A stretch of 64,000 nucleotides of DNA from Methanobacteriota archaeon (GCA_023434825.1 JAEYSH010000038.1:1-64000); one strand, 5' to 3'. Shown: positions 40,050 through 50,355, counted from the first letter of the stretch. Notes: generated from the sequence alone by a model not told the origin. Numbers and translations are program-made.

Positions 40050-40370
40050 CTACATTTGCTCAATTCTTCTAATTAATCTGTTAGCAGCATTTATTATATC
40101 CCTATTTGTAATTTCATTACTGCCTCTCACAACAAATGCCATTCTAACTATCTGAGGAACATCTTCCTGTGAAACTCCCGGGCCTCCAGTTTCTTTAGAT
40201 TTCTTAATGTAAGACTCGCCAGTTTCATCATTCATTTCAATGTTTCCCCTATCCATTTCTTCTAAAAGCACCTGGCAAGCACCCATAGTGCTTGTATCTA
40301 CTTCATTTTCTTCACATTTTTTTATTAATTGTTTTGCATTCTCATCAAGAGGAATATCTTTTTGTATCAT
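40050..40370 (-). CDS. Small acidic two-cysteine protein, tandem family copy 2
   Basis: This 106-residue paralogue has LIKKCEEN, GACQVLLEEMD and NAANRLIRRIEQ. It differs from the others by an insertion (TGGPGVSQED) before the conserved DVP-x-IVRMAF helix. A GGGGTGATG ribosome binding site precedes ATG 40370. It is probably in one operon with copies 3 and 4. The function is unknown. Confidence 0.75.
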   Translation of the reverse strand: MIQKDIPLDENAKQLIKKCEENEVDTSTMGACQVLLEEMDRGNIEMNDETGESYIKKSKETGGPGVSQEDVPQIVRMAFVVRGSNEITNRDIINAANRLIRRIEQM

Positions 40371-40394
40371 AACATCACCCCATTTAAAAACAAA

Positions 40395-40697
40395 TTATAA
40401 GGATTCCACAGCCCGAATAAGCCTATCTGCAGCAACTTTAAGTTCAGGTTCAAGATTTGGTCGATCCTTAATTTCAAAAGCCATTCTAAGAATTTTTGGT
40501 ACATCTCTTGGTTCTATTTCTTCAGCCATCTGCAAATAAGAGTCATCAGAATTATCTTCACTTAAATCTACATCTCCCCTATTTATTTCATCAAGTAGAA
40601 GTTTGCATGGCCCCTCTAAATTTGTACTAATGTTTTCATCTTCACATTTTTTTAGTAGCTTCTTTGCACCTTCGCTTAAAATAAACTTTTTTGGCAA
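40395..40697 (-). CDS. Small acidic two-cysteine protein, tandem family copy 3
   Basis: This 100-residue paralogue has LLKKCEDEN, GPCKLLLDEI, DVPKILRMAFEIKDRP and AADRLIRAVE. The start is TTG 40697, preceded by GGTGAT. The two cysteines are conserved. The function is unknown. Confidence 0.75.
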   Translation of the reverse strand: MPKKFILSEGAKKLLKKCEDENISTNLEGPCKLLLDEINRGDVDLSEDNSDDSYLQMAEEIEPRDVPKILRMAFEIKDRPNLEPELKVAADRLIRAVESL

Positions 40698-40735
40698 AAT
40701 AAATCACCAGTATTAAATAAATTATATAAACATTA

Positions 40736-41035
40736 TTAAAGAGCCTCTATAGCCCTTATTAACCTATTTGCAGCATTTTTCATTCCAGGACTAACATCAG
40801 GACGTTCTTTCATTTTAAAAGCCATGTTTAAGACCTTTGGAACATCATTAGGAGTAATTTTTTGTGCCATTTGCATGTATGTTTCATCTGGAAGATCTTC
40901 TTCAAACATACGGGGTTCTATATTTTCATTTTCCATTTCCTTCAACATGACTTGACATGCACCCATTCCTTGAGTGGCAATGTCTTTATCTTCACATTTC
41001 TTCATTAATTTTAAAGCATTTTCATCCATCTGCAT
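40736..41035 (-). CDS. Small acidic two-cysteine protein, tandem family copy 4
   Basis: This is the upstream-most copy, 99 residues from ATG 41035. The in-frame GTG at 41044 is part of the GGTGAT ribosome binding site and was rejected. It has LMKKCEDKD, GACQVMLKEME, DVPKVLNMAFKMKERPD and NAANRLIRAIE. It leads the four-gene array. The function is unknown. Confidence 0.75.
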   Translation of the reverse strand: MQMDENALKLMKKCEDKDIATQGMGACQVMLKEMENENIEPRMFEEDLPDETYMQMAQKITPNDVPKVLNMAFKMKERPDVSPGMKNAANRLIRAIEAL

Positions 41036-41306
41036 AATAATCACCAGTTTAATATATGATCTTTTAATGATTTAAATTTATTACTAATTTTAAAAATAAT
41101 ATGATAAAAATGATAAGTGAATGTATTACTAAATACAAAATTCTAAATACTATTAATAATAAATAATATTTTTAGAAGCGATTTTTAGAGTTTAAATTTA
41201 TAAATAATAACTATTCAAGGATAATTTCAAATTAAACTCCTTAATAACCTATTATTAAGAATAAAAATTAAATAAATTTACTTAAATGAAAATTGGAGGT
41301 AATTAA

Positions 41307-42620
41307 ATGAATGGAAATGAAACTGGAAATCAAATGTTTTGTTACCAATGCTCTCAAACTGCAAGAGGTACCGGATGTACAGTTAGAGGAGTATGTGGTA
41401 AAGATGCAACAGCAGCAAGACTGCAAGATAACCTCTTATTTGCAATAAAAGGAATATCCGCTTACCTCTACCATGCAAGAGAATTAGGATACACTGATCC
41501 TGAAATAGACGCATTTATGGAGCGTGGATTTTACTCAACACTTACAAATGTAAATATAGATACTCCAGAACTAATTAATTTAGCATTAGAAGCGGGAGAA
41601 ATGAATATAAGAACCATGAGACTTCTTAAAACAGCTTTAATTGAAACTTATGGAGAACCAACTCCAGTAGAAGTTAGTACTGGAACCAAAAAAGGTCAGG
41701 GCATAGTTGCAACAGGCCATAACCTTAAAGCCCTCGAACAGGTGCTAAAACAGACCGAAGGCACAGGAATAAATGTTTATACTCATTCAGAACTTCTTCC
41801 CGCCCATGGATACCCCGAACTTAGAAAATATGATCATCTTGTAGGTCAACTTGGAGGATCATGGTTCGATCAAAGGGAAGTATTTTCAAAATATCCTGTC
41901 GCAATTTTAGGTACATCCAACTGTGTTTTACCTCCAAGAGAAGATTATAGAGACAGAATGTTTACTTCAGGTGTTGCCAGACTTACTGGAGTTTCACATA
42001 TAGAAGGCTATGATTTTACCCCCTTAATTGAAAAGGCAAAATCATTACCAGAACTTGAAGAAACACCAGGAGAAAGGATACTTTCAACTGGATTCGGTGC
42101 TTCAACAGTCCTTTCACTGGCACCAAAAATAAAAGAACTTGTTGAATCTGGAAAAATAAGAAGATTTTTCCTGGTAGGTGGCTGTGATTCCCCACTTCAA
42201 AAAACGGGATATTATACAGAATTTGTGGAAAAACTTCCAGAAGATACCGTTGTATTAACACTTGCATGCGGTAAATTCAGGTTTACACATCTTGATCTTG
42301 GAGACATAGAAGGAATACCCCGAGTAATTGATATAGGACAATGTAACGATGCCATAGTTGGAATTGACATTGTTGCAGCACTATCCGACTTATTTGGACT
42401 TGAAATTAATGAACTTCCATTAACAATTGTTCTAAGCTGGATGGAACAAAAGGCAGCTGCAATATTATGGAGTTTACTGTACCTCGGAATAAAAGGCATG
42501 TATGTCGGCCCTATTGCACCAGGATGGATAAATGAAGATATTTTAAACGTTCTTGTTCAGAATTACGATATAAAACTTATAAGTACACCTGAAGAAGATA
42601 TTAAAGAAATTTTAGGGTGA
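41307..42620 (+). CDS. hcp: Hybrid cluster protein (hydroxylamine reductase), short archaeal form
   Basis: This is the hybrid-cluster protein, which acts as a hydroxylamine or NO reductase and is implicated in nitrosative or oxidative stress. It has 437 residues, compared with about 550 for the usual form, so it lacks one helical bundle, as in other methanogens. Iron-sulfur ligands are in [19 protein letters not shown] (C12, C15, C24, C30). The hybrid cluster region includes [14 protein letters not shown] and LACGKFRF. A strong GGAGGTAATTAA motif precedes the ATG. It leads a four-gene operon. Confidence 0.94.
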   Translation: MNGNETGNQMFCYQCSQTARGTGCTVRGVCGKDATAARLQDNLLFAIKGISAYLYHARELGYTDPEIDAFMERGFYSTLTNVNIDTPELINLALEAGEMNIRTMRLLKTALIETYGEPTPVEVSTGTKKGQGIVATGHNLKALEQVLKQTEGTGINVYTHSELLPAHGYPELRKYDHLVGQLGGSWFDQREVFSKYPVAILGTSNCVLPPREDYRDRMFTSGVARLTGVSHIEGYDFTPLIEKAKSLPELEETPGERILSTGFGASTVLSLAPKIKELVESGKIRRFFLVGGCDSPLQKTGYYTEFVEKLPEDTVVLTLACGKFRFTHLDLGDIEGIPRVIDIGQCNDAIVGIDIVAALSDLFGLEINELPLTIVLSWMEQKAAAILWSLLYLGIKGMYVGPIAPGWINEDILNVLVQNYDIKLISTPEEDIKEILG

Positions 42621-42708
42621 AGAATTACCCTATAAATTTCATATTTTGTTCTATCCTTTACGAAAAATATTTTTATTACTTGATTTAAAGCTTAATATAG
42701 TGATTCAA

Positions 42709-42903
42709 ATGTCAAAGGATAGTGATATTGATAAAGAATTTGAAGCTCAGTTAAAGGGGAAAATGGGCTGGAAATGCGCATGTTCACTGGATATCATTGA
42801 TAAAAAACCTATGCTTAAATCAGTGACTTGTAAAGGGTGCGGAAAAGTTTTTAAAACTGATAGAAATACAGATTATTGTTTTAAATGTGAAAGTAAACAT
42901 TAA
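42709..42903 (+). CDS. Small zinc-ribbon protein in the hcp operon
   Basis: This 64-residue protein starts at ATG 42709, chosen for the GTGAT site upstream. An open frame to 42646 has no ribosome binding site. It has four or more cysteine pairs (WKCACS, CKGCGKVF, YCFKCES), suggesting one zinc ribbon. It lies between hcp and a ferredoxin gene, so it may serve Hcp electron transfer or assembly. That role is inferred from context. Confidence 0.7.
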   Translation: MSKDSDIDKEFEAQLKGKMGWKCACSLDIIDKKPMLKSVTCKGCGKVFKTDRNTDYCFKCESKH

Positions 42904-42912
42904 GGTGTAATT

Positions 42913-43128
42913 ATGGCAAAAATAGAAATTGAAAGACCAATGTGTATATCTTGTGGAAACTGCATCGATTCATGCCCCGAACTATTCAAATATGATGATG
43001 ACGGACTTTCAACTTTAATTAATGGTGAAAGAGTTGGCGATAATGATGAACAGGAAATTGATGATCCTGGATGCGCTTTAGATGCTGAAGCAGGCTGTCC
43101 CGTGTCTATAATTCACGTTTACGATTAA
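42913..43128 (+). CDS. Ferredoxin, single 4Fe-4S
   Basis: This 71-residue protein has one complete motif, CISCGNCIDSCPE (residues 11-23). A downstream CALDAEAGCPVSIIHVYD supplies the last cysteine as in monocluster ferredoxins. It probably donates electrons to Hcp, since it sits two genes downstream in the same operon. An AAGGTGTAATT motif precedes the ATG. Confidence 0.88.
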   Translation: MAKIEIERPMCISCGNCIDSCPELFKYDDDGLSTLINGERVGDNDEQEIDDPGCALDAEAGCPVSIIHVYD

Positions 43129-43141
43129 AAGGAGTGATATA

Positions 43142-43462
43142 ATGAGCGAAATGATTGGAAATGTGTTGGAAATAGAAGATTTAATAGATTATCAAGATGG
43201 TTCAGTCGTGAGCCGTGAAATTATTAGAAAAGAAACAGGAACCGTAACAATCTTTGCCTTTGATAAAGGAGAAGGATTAAGCGAACACACTGCCCCATTT
43301 GATGCAATGGTTCAAATAATTGATGGTAAAGCTGAGATCACCATTTCAGGAAAAGAAAATATTCTAGAAAAAGGAGATATGATTATTATGCCTGCAAATG
43401 AGCCCCATGCACTAAAAGCACTGGAAAAATATAAAATGATTTTGACCATGATCCGGTCTTAA
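43142..43462 (+). CDS. Cupin domain protein
   Basis: This 106-residue single-cupin protein has the motif EHTAPFDAMVQIIDGKAEI for cupin motif 1, and GDMIIMPANEPHALKAL for motif 2, with metal ligands H, E and H. The substrate is unknown. It lies 13 bases after the ferredoxin gene, with a GGAGTGATATA motif, and ends the hcp operon. Confidence 0.88.
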   Translation: MSEMIGNVLEIEDLIDYQDGSVVSREIIRKETGTVTIFAFDKGEGLSEHTAPFDAMVQIIDGKAEITISGKENILEKGDMIIMPANEPHALKALEKYKMILTMIRS

Positions 43463-43470
43463 TTCTTTTT

Positions 43471-44301
43471 TTATTTATTTTGGATTAATAAATCTGCAGA
43501 ACATTCGCAAAACTTCAAATATTCACATTTTTCACATTTATTCTTAAATACCGTAAATTCTGGTATTTCTTCCTTTTCAAACATAATATTTATAGCATCC
43601 AACGCTTTAAGAAGATTATTATGTAGAATAGAGTTTATTACAACAGGTCTTCTCTCATATATTTTAGTATAATAAACAAAACCGACAAGAACCTCTTTAT
43701 TTAGCTCATAATCAATTAAAAGAGAGTATGCTGCAATTTGAAGAGCATCAGATAACCATGTGCCTGTTGCCGGTGGAAAACTATTTTTTATTTCAACTGG
43801 ATAATAAATTCCATTAATTATCTCAATCTTATCTACTCTGCCGCTTAAATTTAATTCCTCACTTTCCAGGGAAAATTCCAGGAGCGATTGGGGAAATAAA
43901 ATCTCGGATAATTCTCTTCCCTGCTTTTTTGTACTTTCAGTAAGTTTTTTAATTTTCAAAACGCTAATGCTTGCTTCAATTACTAAATCTTCCTTTAATT
44001 CATTGAAAAATTTATCTATTTCCTCATTTTCTGCTTGAAAATAATCCCGATATTTATCATGAAGTTCATCCAGATATTCAGGAACTCCATTTAAAATTAA
44101 TTTTTGAATTTCTGCAATTTCCATGTTTTTCTGCACATTCCACAAGTTATGCTTCATTATTTCTTCGAAACCTCTTCTGGCCTCATGAACTATTTTTCCA
44201 GTTATCAATTCCTCTTTTTGAACTTCAATACCTTCAGCATATTTTAGATAAAGTTTTGCCGGACAATAAATAAATTCTGAAATCTCGGAAACTCTTAGCA
44301 T
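43471..44301 (-). CDS. Solitary Cas4-like PD-(D/E)XK nuclease
   Basis: This 276-residue protein has Cas4/RecB-like features: YCPAKLYLKY at the start (C13), KIVHEARR (H39), GRVDKIE, YPVEIKNS (the PD-(D/E)XK active site) and the C-terminal CEKCEYLKFC (C256, C259, C265). C13 and these three form the expected four-cysteine iron-sulfur site. A GGTGCTAAC motif precedes ATG 44301. No CRISPR repeats or other cas genes were seen in the window, so this is a solo Cas4 homologue, probably of a repair or plasmid-related function. Confidence 0.8.
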   Translation of the reverse strand: MLRVSEISEFIYCPAKLYLKYAEGIEVQKEELITGKIVHEARRGFEEIMKHNLWNVQKNMEIAEIQKLILNGVPEYLDELHDKYRDYFQAENEEIDKFFNELKEDLVIEASISVLKIKKLTESTKKQGRELSEILFPQSLLEFSLESEELNLSGRVDKIEIINGIYYPVEIKNSFPPATGTWLSDALQIAAYSLLIDYELNKEVLVGFVYYTKIYERRPVVINSILHNNLLKALDAINIMFEKEEIPEFTVFKNKCEKCEYLKFCECSADLLIQNK

Positions 44302-44518
44302 GTTAGCACCAAATACTATTTATTTATGGCTTAAATTTGAATTAAAAATATTTAAGCAATTTATAAGTACATTAAACTGCTATAAATAGTATTCGTATGT
44401 TATTACTCCCTAAAACAAGTTTAATTCTTTTAAATTAAAAAATTAGTTCTCTATACTTAGATATAAAAATAAATCTTAAAAATTATTCGCTAAATAATTA
44501 AAAACGACATTATTTTGT

Positions 44519-44797
44519 TTATTGGGCTTCTTTGATTTCTGTTATAATTTTGAAGTAGAAATTCATAAATTCGTTTATATGGCCCCTCATATACCCAATA
44601 TCATCATATTCTTCCTCTGAAGGGTCGAGTCTCACTACAACAAATAGATTCTGCTTTTTTTTATCATCAATGAATGCCTTTTCATTGTAATTCGATAATT
44701 TATTTTCTATATGATTTTTCCAATCTTCTGGTGAAGTATTATCTACAAAACACAAGTCAAGCCCATTTTCTCCATAGCAACCCAGATATTCTAACAT
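44519..44797 (-). CDS. Hypothetical protein
   Basis: This 92-residue soluble protein has an acidic middle (RLDPSEEEYDDIGYMRGHINEFMNFYFKIITEI). I recognise no family. It has only a weak AAAGAT before ATG 44797. It sits alone between AT-rich gaps of about 220 and 140 bases. Confidence 0.55.
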   Translation of the reverse strand: MLEYLGCYGENGLDLCFVDNTSPEDWKNHIENKLSNYNEKAFIDDKKKQNLFVVVRLDPSEEEYDDIGYMRGHINEFMNFYFKIITEIKEAQ

Positions 44798-44938
44798 ATC
44801 TTTTTATATGTTTTTTATTACTAATATATTTTTATTACTAAAATGACTAATTAATAATATTAAACTGAAATAAATCCTACTGAAATCTATGATTTATAAA
44901 AATAAAATAAATGAGAAAGTAAAAAAAGTAAAAAAATC

Positions 44939-46228
44939 TTAATCTTCTAAAACCCGGATAAATAAAGTATCATCTTCTACAAAATCAAGATCATTTATCT
45001 CTTTAACCGCATTCTGCATATTTTTCTCCAATGCTTCGTGCATTACCATGAAAATAGGAACTTCAGGTTCATCACTTTCTTTTTTCTGGCTCATTGATTC
45101 AATGCTGATATCATATTTACTCAATATTCCAGATATCACGTGTAAAACGCCGGGTTTATCAGCTGCAGTAATACGTAAGTAATATTTGGATTTTATATCT
45201 TCAATACTTTTTATTTCCCTAACTTCAGTATTACTTGGGCCATAAATATTTTCGCGGCTCATATTTTCCATTATATCAAGACAATCACCAACAACAGCAC
45301 TTGCTGTCGGCATCATGCCTGCTCCCTGCCCATACATCATAACAGGACCAACAATATCTCCAACAATATAAACACCGTTGAATACATCGTTAACAGCGGC
45401 GAGAAGATGATCTTGAGGTATTAAAGTTGGATGAACCCTTACTTCAAGTTCTCCATCCTCAATTCTTGAAATAGCCAGTAATTTTATGGAATAACCCATT
45501 TCATTCTTAATAAATTCAATATCTTCCTGTTTGATTTTGCTTATCCCTTCAACATGGAATTTTTCCTGCTTTACATAGGTTCCAAAACCTAAAATAGTTA
45601 GTATTATCAATTTTTGAGCAGTATCATGTCCTTCAATATCAAAAGTAGGGTCTTGCTCAGCATAACCTTTTTCTTGAGCCGCTTTCAATACATCATCAAA
45701 ATCAAGGCCTTCATCAGTCATTTTTGTTAAAATATAATTTGCAGTACCGTTTATTATACCATAAATTGACTGAATACGGTTTGCGCCTAAACTTTCATTT
45801 AATGGCTGAAGTAATGGAATTCCTCCACCTACACTTGCTTCAAAGCAAATTCTGACATTATTTTTATTTGCAGTTTCCAGGATTTCTTCCCAGTGTTTTG
45901 CAAGCAGTGCTTTGTTTGCAGTTACTACATGTTTTCCATTAGAGAGTGCTTTTAAAATAAAGCTCTTTGCAGGTTCATAACCACCAATAAGCTCAATTAC
46001 TAAGTCAATTTCAGGATCTTCTAAAATATCATTTATATCAGTTGATAAAATACTTCTATCAACTTTAACTCCTCTATCAGTTTCAATGTCTAAATCAACA
46101 ACTTTTTTAAGTTTTATATTTGCTCCCACTTTCTGCTCCATCAGGTCTAAATTCATGTTAAAAGTCTCTACAACTCCTGCTCCTATTGTTCCAAACCCAA
46201 TGAGCCCAATATTATATCTATCTTTCAT
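44939..46228 (-). CDS. hom: Homoserine dehydrogenase
   Basis: This enzyme reduces aspartate semialdehyde to homoserine, for threonine and methionine synthesis. It has 429 residues from ATG 46228, with GGAGG upstream. The NAD(P)-binding [10 protein letters not shown] is at the N-terminus. The catalytic stretch [19 protein letters not shown] and the [44 protein letters not shown] segment are both intact. A C-terminal ACT domain (about 348-429, [29 protein letters not shown]) allows feedback regulation. Confidence 0.96.
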   Translation of the reverse strand: MKDRYNIGLIGFGTIGAGVVETFNMNLDLMEQKVGANIKLKKVVDLDIETDRGVKVDRSILSTDINDILEDPEIDLVIELIGGYEPAKSFILKALSNGKHVVTANKALLAKHWEEILETANKNNVRICFEASVGGGIPLLQPLNESLGANRIQSIYGIINGTANYILTKMTDEGLDFDDVLKAAQEKGYAEQDPTFDIEGHDTAQKLIILTILGFGTYVKQEKFHVEGISKIKQEDIEFIKNEMGYSIKLLAISRIEDGELEVRVHPTLIPQDHLLAAVNDVFNGVYIVGDIVGPVMMYGQGAGMMPTASAVVGDCLDIMENMSRENIYGPSNTEVREIKSIEDIKSKYYLRITAADKPGVLHVISGILSKYDISIESMSQKKESDEPEVPIFMVMHEALEKNMQNAVKEINDLDFVEDDTLFIRVLED

Positions 46229-46334
46229 CAAATGCCTCCATAAAAAGATAAAATTTAAAATTTAATTTATTAAAATATATCAATCGTTAACTTTTTTCAC
46301 TATTAAAATCTTTCTTTTAGTTCAATCAACCGTC

Positions 46335-46474
46335 AAAAAATCTACGATTTTTTGGGCATTCGAAAATCTTAGATTTTCGATGCACCGAAAACAAAGTTTT
46401 CGATTGCTGCAAAAACTGCGTTTGACAGCTGTCAAAATCATAGATTTTGACGCGAAAGAATTGAAAATTCTTTC
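46335..46474. repeat. Array of consecutive hairpins
   Basis: At least five perfect stems follow each other. They are AAAAAATC/GATTTTTT (46335-46353), CGAAAATC/GATTTTCG with GCAT/ATGC outer arms (46356-46383), CGAAAAC/GTTTTCG (46386-46402), GTCAAAATC/GATTTTGAC (46431-46451) and GAAAGAATT/AATTCTTTC (46454-46474). The fourth overlaps a 16-bp palindrome, TTTGACAGCTGTCAAA (46421-46436). The last two lie inside the end of the next gene. The arms differ in sequence, so this is not a CRISPR. Confidence 0.8.
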
Positions 46475-47469
46475 AGTTTGATGTATTCATCAAAGGCTTC
46501 CCTTGTTGTACCGACTACAACCCTATATCTTGTGTCATTATCAACAACTTTTTCCAATTTGCCCTTTACGACTATTTCTTCACCGTCTTTAGCTTGACCA
46601 GAATAAGTGTGTGTAAATGAAGCAACTTCCGTTATAGGAACATCTTTACCCTCTAAAATATTCACATCTTCAATTTTATAAACTGCAGGATTATCAAAAG
46701 CTCCTAAAGCACTTGATACTTTACATTCAATCATTGCAGTTCCTAAAGGCTCATATTTCTCTTCGCCGTATTTACCTTTAATTTCATTCCAGTCACGAGT
46801 TGCAAGAATATCAAACAGAGTTCCATCAATTAATCCACGGTTATTTTTCCGTTTTTCATACCACTGGAATTCTTCATAACTTAGAGTAGAGTCTTTTATC
46901 CTTTTTTCATATAACCTAGCCCAATATTCCTCGCTTATACTTTTTAAATCACTTTTATCCTTAATTTCACCAAAGATATCCATTGCTTTTTTATGATTTT
47001 TAAGACCATAAAACACGAAATCAATATCCGAGACACTTGGATCATATAAACCCGGTAAAATTGATCCAGAAACTCCCATTTTAGAGTATGAAATATCAGC
47101 ATAATCATTAAAGATATCAGCAAGTTTTACAACCTTTTTAAGCAATTCATTATTATTATCGCTGTTTATTATCTCTTTCAGGCGTTCCTCAGGCTTTAAT
47201 ATATCTTTAACTTTGTCAAAAGGCACACCCATCATTTTAAGATCTTTAGAATCATCGAAAAGATATTCGGGATGATTTTTACCTAAAAATTCATAAGCTT
47301 GGTTGGAATCTACTTTAGTATATCTTTGACCATTTTTAGACCTTTCACCCTCAGGATCTGGCATATATCTTAAAAATGATAGAATTCGATTTTCTGGATG
47401 TAGATATGAGGTTGTTGCAAAGAATAAATCATCTGTTGTGTATATGAAATCTCTTGTTCTTGCTCTCAT
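46438..47469 (-). CDS. Nucleotidyltransferase-domain protein
   Basis: This 343-residue protein has the polymerase-beta-like nucleotidyltransferase signature [21 protein letters not shown] near residues 135-155 (GS and DxD). No PAP or CCA-adding architecture is seen, and the substrate is unknown. It is related to archaeal proteins annotated as DNA polymerase beta-like. The last ten or so residues ([11 protein letters not shown]) are encoded by hairpins 4 and 5 of the array, which looks like a displaced original C-terminus. The gene is flanked by hom and the convergent PPC gene. Confidence 0.72.
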   Translation of the reverse strand: MRARTRDFIYTTDDLFFATTSYLHPENRILSFLRYMPDPEGERSKNGQRYTKVDSNQAYEFLGKNHPEYLFDDSKDLKMMGVPFDKVKDILKPEERLKEIINSDNNNELLKKVVKLADIFNDYADISYSKMGVSGSILPGLYDPSVSDIDFVFYGLKNHKKAMDIFGEIKDKSDLKSISEEYWARLYEKRIKDSTLSYEEFQWYEKRKNNRGLIDGTLFDILATRDWNEIKGKYGEEKYEPLGTAMIECKVSSALGAFDNPAVYKIEDVNILEGKDVPITEVASFTHTYSGQAKDGEEIVVKGKLEKVVDNDTRYRVVVGTTREAFDEYIKLKEFSILSRQNL

Positions 47470-47552
47470 AAATTTATTTAATCATTAGATACTATATATA
47501 CCTACCAAACTTTCAGAATGTTTAATTTATAAAATATAAATTATTTAATAAT

Positions 47553-47933
47553 ATGATAATCTCAAGACTAAAACCTCAAGAAGACATGAAAAAAGGTATA
47601 ATTGGTATAATTAATGAAAACGAGATTAAATCAGGTGTAATTATTTGCATTGTAGGTAGTTTAAATTCTGCTACTTTGAGAATGTCCAATGAAAAAATCA
47701 AGACATTTAAAGGGCCTTTTGAAATTGTTTCATCAGAAGGCACCATATCTGAAAATGGAATTCATGTTCATATTGCTATTTCTAATACAGAAGGGCATGT
47801 AATTGGCGGACATTTAAAAAAAGGATGCATAATCAATACCACAGCAGAAATATGCATTTTAAAATCAAATTTATCCTTAAAAAGAGTATTTGATCCAAAA
47901 ACAGGTTATAAAGAACTTTTTATAGAAAATTAA
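47553..47933 (+). CDS. PPC/DUF296 domain protein
   Basis: This 126-residue protein has the PPC (PCC) fold typical of stand-alone archaeal and bacterial DUF296 proteins. Examples are [25 protein letters not shown] and the conserved [30 protein letters not shown], with a possible metal-binding GIHVH. In plants PPC domains occur with AT-hooks. The function in archaea is unknown. It starts at ATG 47553 without a clear ribosome binding site, so it may be leaderless. Confidence 0.88.
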   Translation: MIISRLKPQEDMKKGIIGIINENEIKSGVIICIVGSLNSATLRMSNEKIKTFKGPFEIVSSEGTISENGIHVHIAISNTEGHVIGGHLKKGCIINTTAEICILKSNLSLKRVFDPKTGYKELFIEN

Positions 47934-47943
47934 GAGTGATATA

Positions 47944-48516
47944 ATGGAATATAAAAGATTGGAAGAAAAGATTATTTATGATGGAAGCCCAATTGAACCT
48001 TTTTGGGCATTTAAAGAGTTAAAATTAAAAGGATCAAGCATTGTATCATGGATAGGCCCTATGAACATTAAACCAGAAGAACTCATAGACTATGAAGACG
48101 TAGGGCTTGAAATTAAATCAGATGAAATGGTTCATTTTATAATAGAGCACTTTGATATTCAGCCGGCTGACATAAAAACATGTTATCATAGACAGAGATT
48201 ACTTGTACTGATTGTTAAAGATGCTTTGGGTGAATTAGGGATTAAAACAACACGTAGCGGCGATGATATTTACTTTGATGGTAAAAAACTCAGTGTTTCA
48301 ATTGCTACATGTTCTAACAGCAGTATGAAGATACATTTCGGAATGAATGTAGCTGATAAAGGTACTCCCGATGACATAGAAACAACAGGCCTTTTAGAGT
48401 GTAAAAACGATTTAAATAAAGAAAAAATTGATTATTTAATTGATAAAATATGCGAAAGTTATATTAATGAAATTGAATCTATTGAAGAAGATATAACAAA
48501 AACTAAGGTATTTTAA
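47944..48516 (+). CDS. DUF366 family protein
   Basis: This 190-residue archaeal protein of the DUF366 family shows the pattern [29 protein letters not shown] and [17 protein letters not shown]. The fold is distantly like lipoate/biotin ligase or RNA-related proteins, but the function is not established. A GAGTGATATA motif precedes ATG 47944. It is directly upstream of queD and queE, which suggests a link to 7-deazaguanine metabolism, or simply a shared operon. Confidence 0.85.
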   Translation: MEYKRLEEKIIYDGSPIEPFWAFKELKLKGSSIVSWIGPMNIKPEELIDYEDVGLEIKSDEMVHFIIEHFDIQPADIKTCYHRQRLLVLIVKDALGELGIKTTRSGDDIYFDGKKLSVSIATCSNSSMKIHFGMNVADKGTPDDIETTGLLECKNDLNKEKIDYLIDKICESYINEIESIEEDITKTKVF

Positions 48517-48574
48517 AAAAAATAGTCATTATTGCGGGTCAAAATTAAAAATAAAGTACTAAGAGGATTATAAA

Positions 48575-49057
48575 ATGAAAATAGTAATTAATGGAATTCA
48601 CGCTAATTTGAGGTTCGCTTCTGCTCACATGATACCACTTCACGAATCATGTGGAGGGATACACGGACATTCCTACATTGTAGATGTTCAATTTGAAGGA
48701 GAAAGAGCCGGAGAATTTGGATTTGTTGTTGATTTTAAACAAGCTAAAAGAATTGTTCGTGATATTTGCAAAAAACTGGACCATAAAGTCTTAATTCCAA
48801 GTAAAAGTAATGTTGTAAATTTTACACATAAGGACGAGAATTCAATAGAATTTACAGTCGGCCAAAAGGAATATAAACTTCCATTAGAAGATTGTTGTCT
48901 CTTACCGCTAAAATCCACCTCTGCTGAGGATCTGGCAGAATACTTTGCAGAAGAAATATATAAATACTTAGAAGAGACAAATAATAACATCTCAAGCGTC
49001 CAAGTTTGTGTTAATGAAGGTATTGGACAAGGCGCCTATTTCGAGAAGTCCATATAA
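48575..49057 (+). CDS. queD: 6-carboxytetrahydropterin synthase
   Basis: This enzyme converts dihydroneopterin triphosphate to 6-carboxytetrahydropterin, the first pterin step of 7-deazaguanine synthesis for archaeosine. It has 160 residues. Zinc ligands H18, H30 and H32 lie in [20 protein letters not shown], with C26 as the likely catalytic residue. [13 protein letters not shown] and LDHKVL fit PTPS. It is followed by queE after 18 bases. Confidence 0.92.
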   Translation: MKIVINGIHANLRFASAHMIPLHESCGGIHGHSYIVDVQFEGERAGEFGFVVDFKQAKRIVRDICKKLDHKVLIPSKSNVVNFTHKDENSIEFTVGQKEYKLPLEDCCLLPLKSTSAEDLAEYFAEEIYKYLEETNNNISSVQVCVNEGIGQGAYFEKSI

Positions 49058-49075
49058 GATTTGGTGGCCGTATAA

Positions 49076-49777
49076 ATGAATGCTCAAATAAATGAGATAT
49101 TCTCAAGTATTCAAGGTGAAGGCTTATTAATTGGCAGAAGACAAATCTTTATAAGATTTTCTGGATGCAACCTTGATTGCAATTATTGTGATACACCACA
49201 AAGCAGGGACCCAACTTTTGGAACCCCATACTCTGAAGAAGAGCTTTTTAATTCTGTAGATAATTTAATAACTCCTGATTTTCATTCAATCTCCATTACA
49301 GGTGGAGAACCATTATTACATGCTGATTTTATAAAATCATTTTTGGAAAAATATGATTTCAATTGCCTGTTAGAAACTAACGGCTCATTACCCGGTAACT
49401 TAAAGAAAATATTGAATGTAATAGATTATGCATCTGTTGATATTAAATTACCTGAACATTGTTCAACTTCTAACCATAATAAGCTGTTAATGAACGAGCT
49501 GGAATCACTAAATCTATTAATAGATGGGGGAATAAATACATACTGTAAGGTAGTTGTACTGCCATCTACAACTGTAGAAATGATCAACATAATAGCTTCA
49601 AAAATTAGTGAAACAATTGAAGATACATCAAATTTATCAATGGTTATACAACCCTCAGATCCACTGGATGACTGGAAAGAAAATAGTAGAAAACTATTTG
49701 ATATATCAGAGAAAGCTGGTGAATACATGGACGTATTAACCATACCACAAGTTCATAAAATTCTTAGGATACGATAG
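49076..49777 (+). CDS. queE: 7-carboxy-7-deazaguanine synthase (radical SAM)
   Basis: This radical SAM enzyme makes 7-carboxy-7-deazaguanine from 6-carboxytetrahydropterin. It has 233 residues. The N-terminal [22 protein letters not shown] is diagnostic, and the radical SAM motif is C31-x3-C35-x2-C38 ([12 protein letters not shown]). [13 protein letters not shown] follows. It is 18 bases after queD and immediately before the CBS gene cluster. Confidence 0.93.
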   Translation: MNAQINEIFSSIQGEGLLIGRRQIFIRFSGCNLDCNYCDTPQSRDPTFGTPYSEEELFNSVDNLITPDFHSISITGGEPLLHADFIKSFLEKYDFNCLLETNGSLPGNLKKILNVIDYASVDIKLPEHCSTSNHNKLLMNELESLNLLIDGGINTYCKVVVLPSTTVEMINIIASKISETIEDTSNLSMVIQPSDPLDDWKENSRKLFDISEKAGEYMDVLTIPQVHKILRIR

Positions 49778-49788
49778 GAGGTCTAAAA

Positions 49789-50355
49789 ATGGAAATAGAA
49801 ACAAATGTAACAGTAAAAGACGCAATGACATCTAGTGTGATTACAGTTAAGCCTGAAAACAACGTAGCAGATGCTGCATTCATAATGAGTCAGAATGAAG
49901 TGGGCTGTTTAATTGTTAAAAGCAACGGTGAACCTGAAGGAATAATCACTGAAAGCGATATCTTAACCAAAGTAGTCGCTCAAGATATCAAAGCCAGCGA
50001 AATTACTGTTGACGAAGTTATGACCAAAAACCTCATAAAAATCGATCCTGGAAGGGAATTGAATGAAGCAGCACGTTTCATGTCAAAAATGAACATAAGA
50101 AGATTAGCAGTTGTTAAAGATGGTTCACTTACTGGAATACTTACTGCAAAAGACATAATGGCGGTTTCTCCAGAATTGACTGAAATTCTTGTGGAAAATG
50201 CAAGGATGGTAAATCAAATGGACTACAAAAAAGATGAAAGTCCCGTACCTGGAGTTTGTGAGGCATGCGGAAACTTTATGGATTATTTAGACGATATTGA
50301 TGGAAAATTCGTCTGCGAAGAATGTAAAGAAGATTTAGAAGGTGATTTAACTTGA
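49789..50355 (+). CDS. CBS-domain pair protein with C-terminal zinc ribbon
   Basis: This 188-residue protein has two CBS domains (about 8-70 and 74-130), followed by a zinc ribbon, [26 protein letters not shown] pairs bind adenosyl ligands such as AMP, ATP or SAM. The zinc ribbon suggests nucleic-acid or partner binding. A strong AGGAGG motif precedes the ATG. It is the first of five CBS genes. Confidence 0.88.
   Translation: MEIETNVTVKDAMTSSVITVKPENNVADAAFIMSQNEVGCLIVKSNGEPEGIITESDILTKVVAQDIKASEITVDEVMTKNLIKIDPGRELNEAARFMSKMNIRRLAVVKDGSLTGILTAKDIMAVSPELTEILVENARMVNQMDYKKDESPVPGVCEACGNFMDYLDDIDGKFVCEECKEDLEGDLT

Noticed and set aside
46335..46474. The row of hairpins as a CRISPR array
   Set aside because: The stems differ in sequence and lie directly next to each other; there are no equal repeats with unique spacers.
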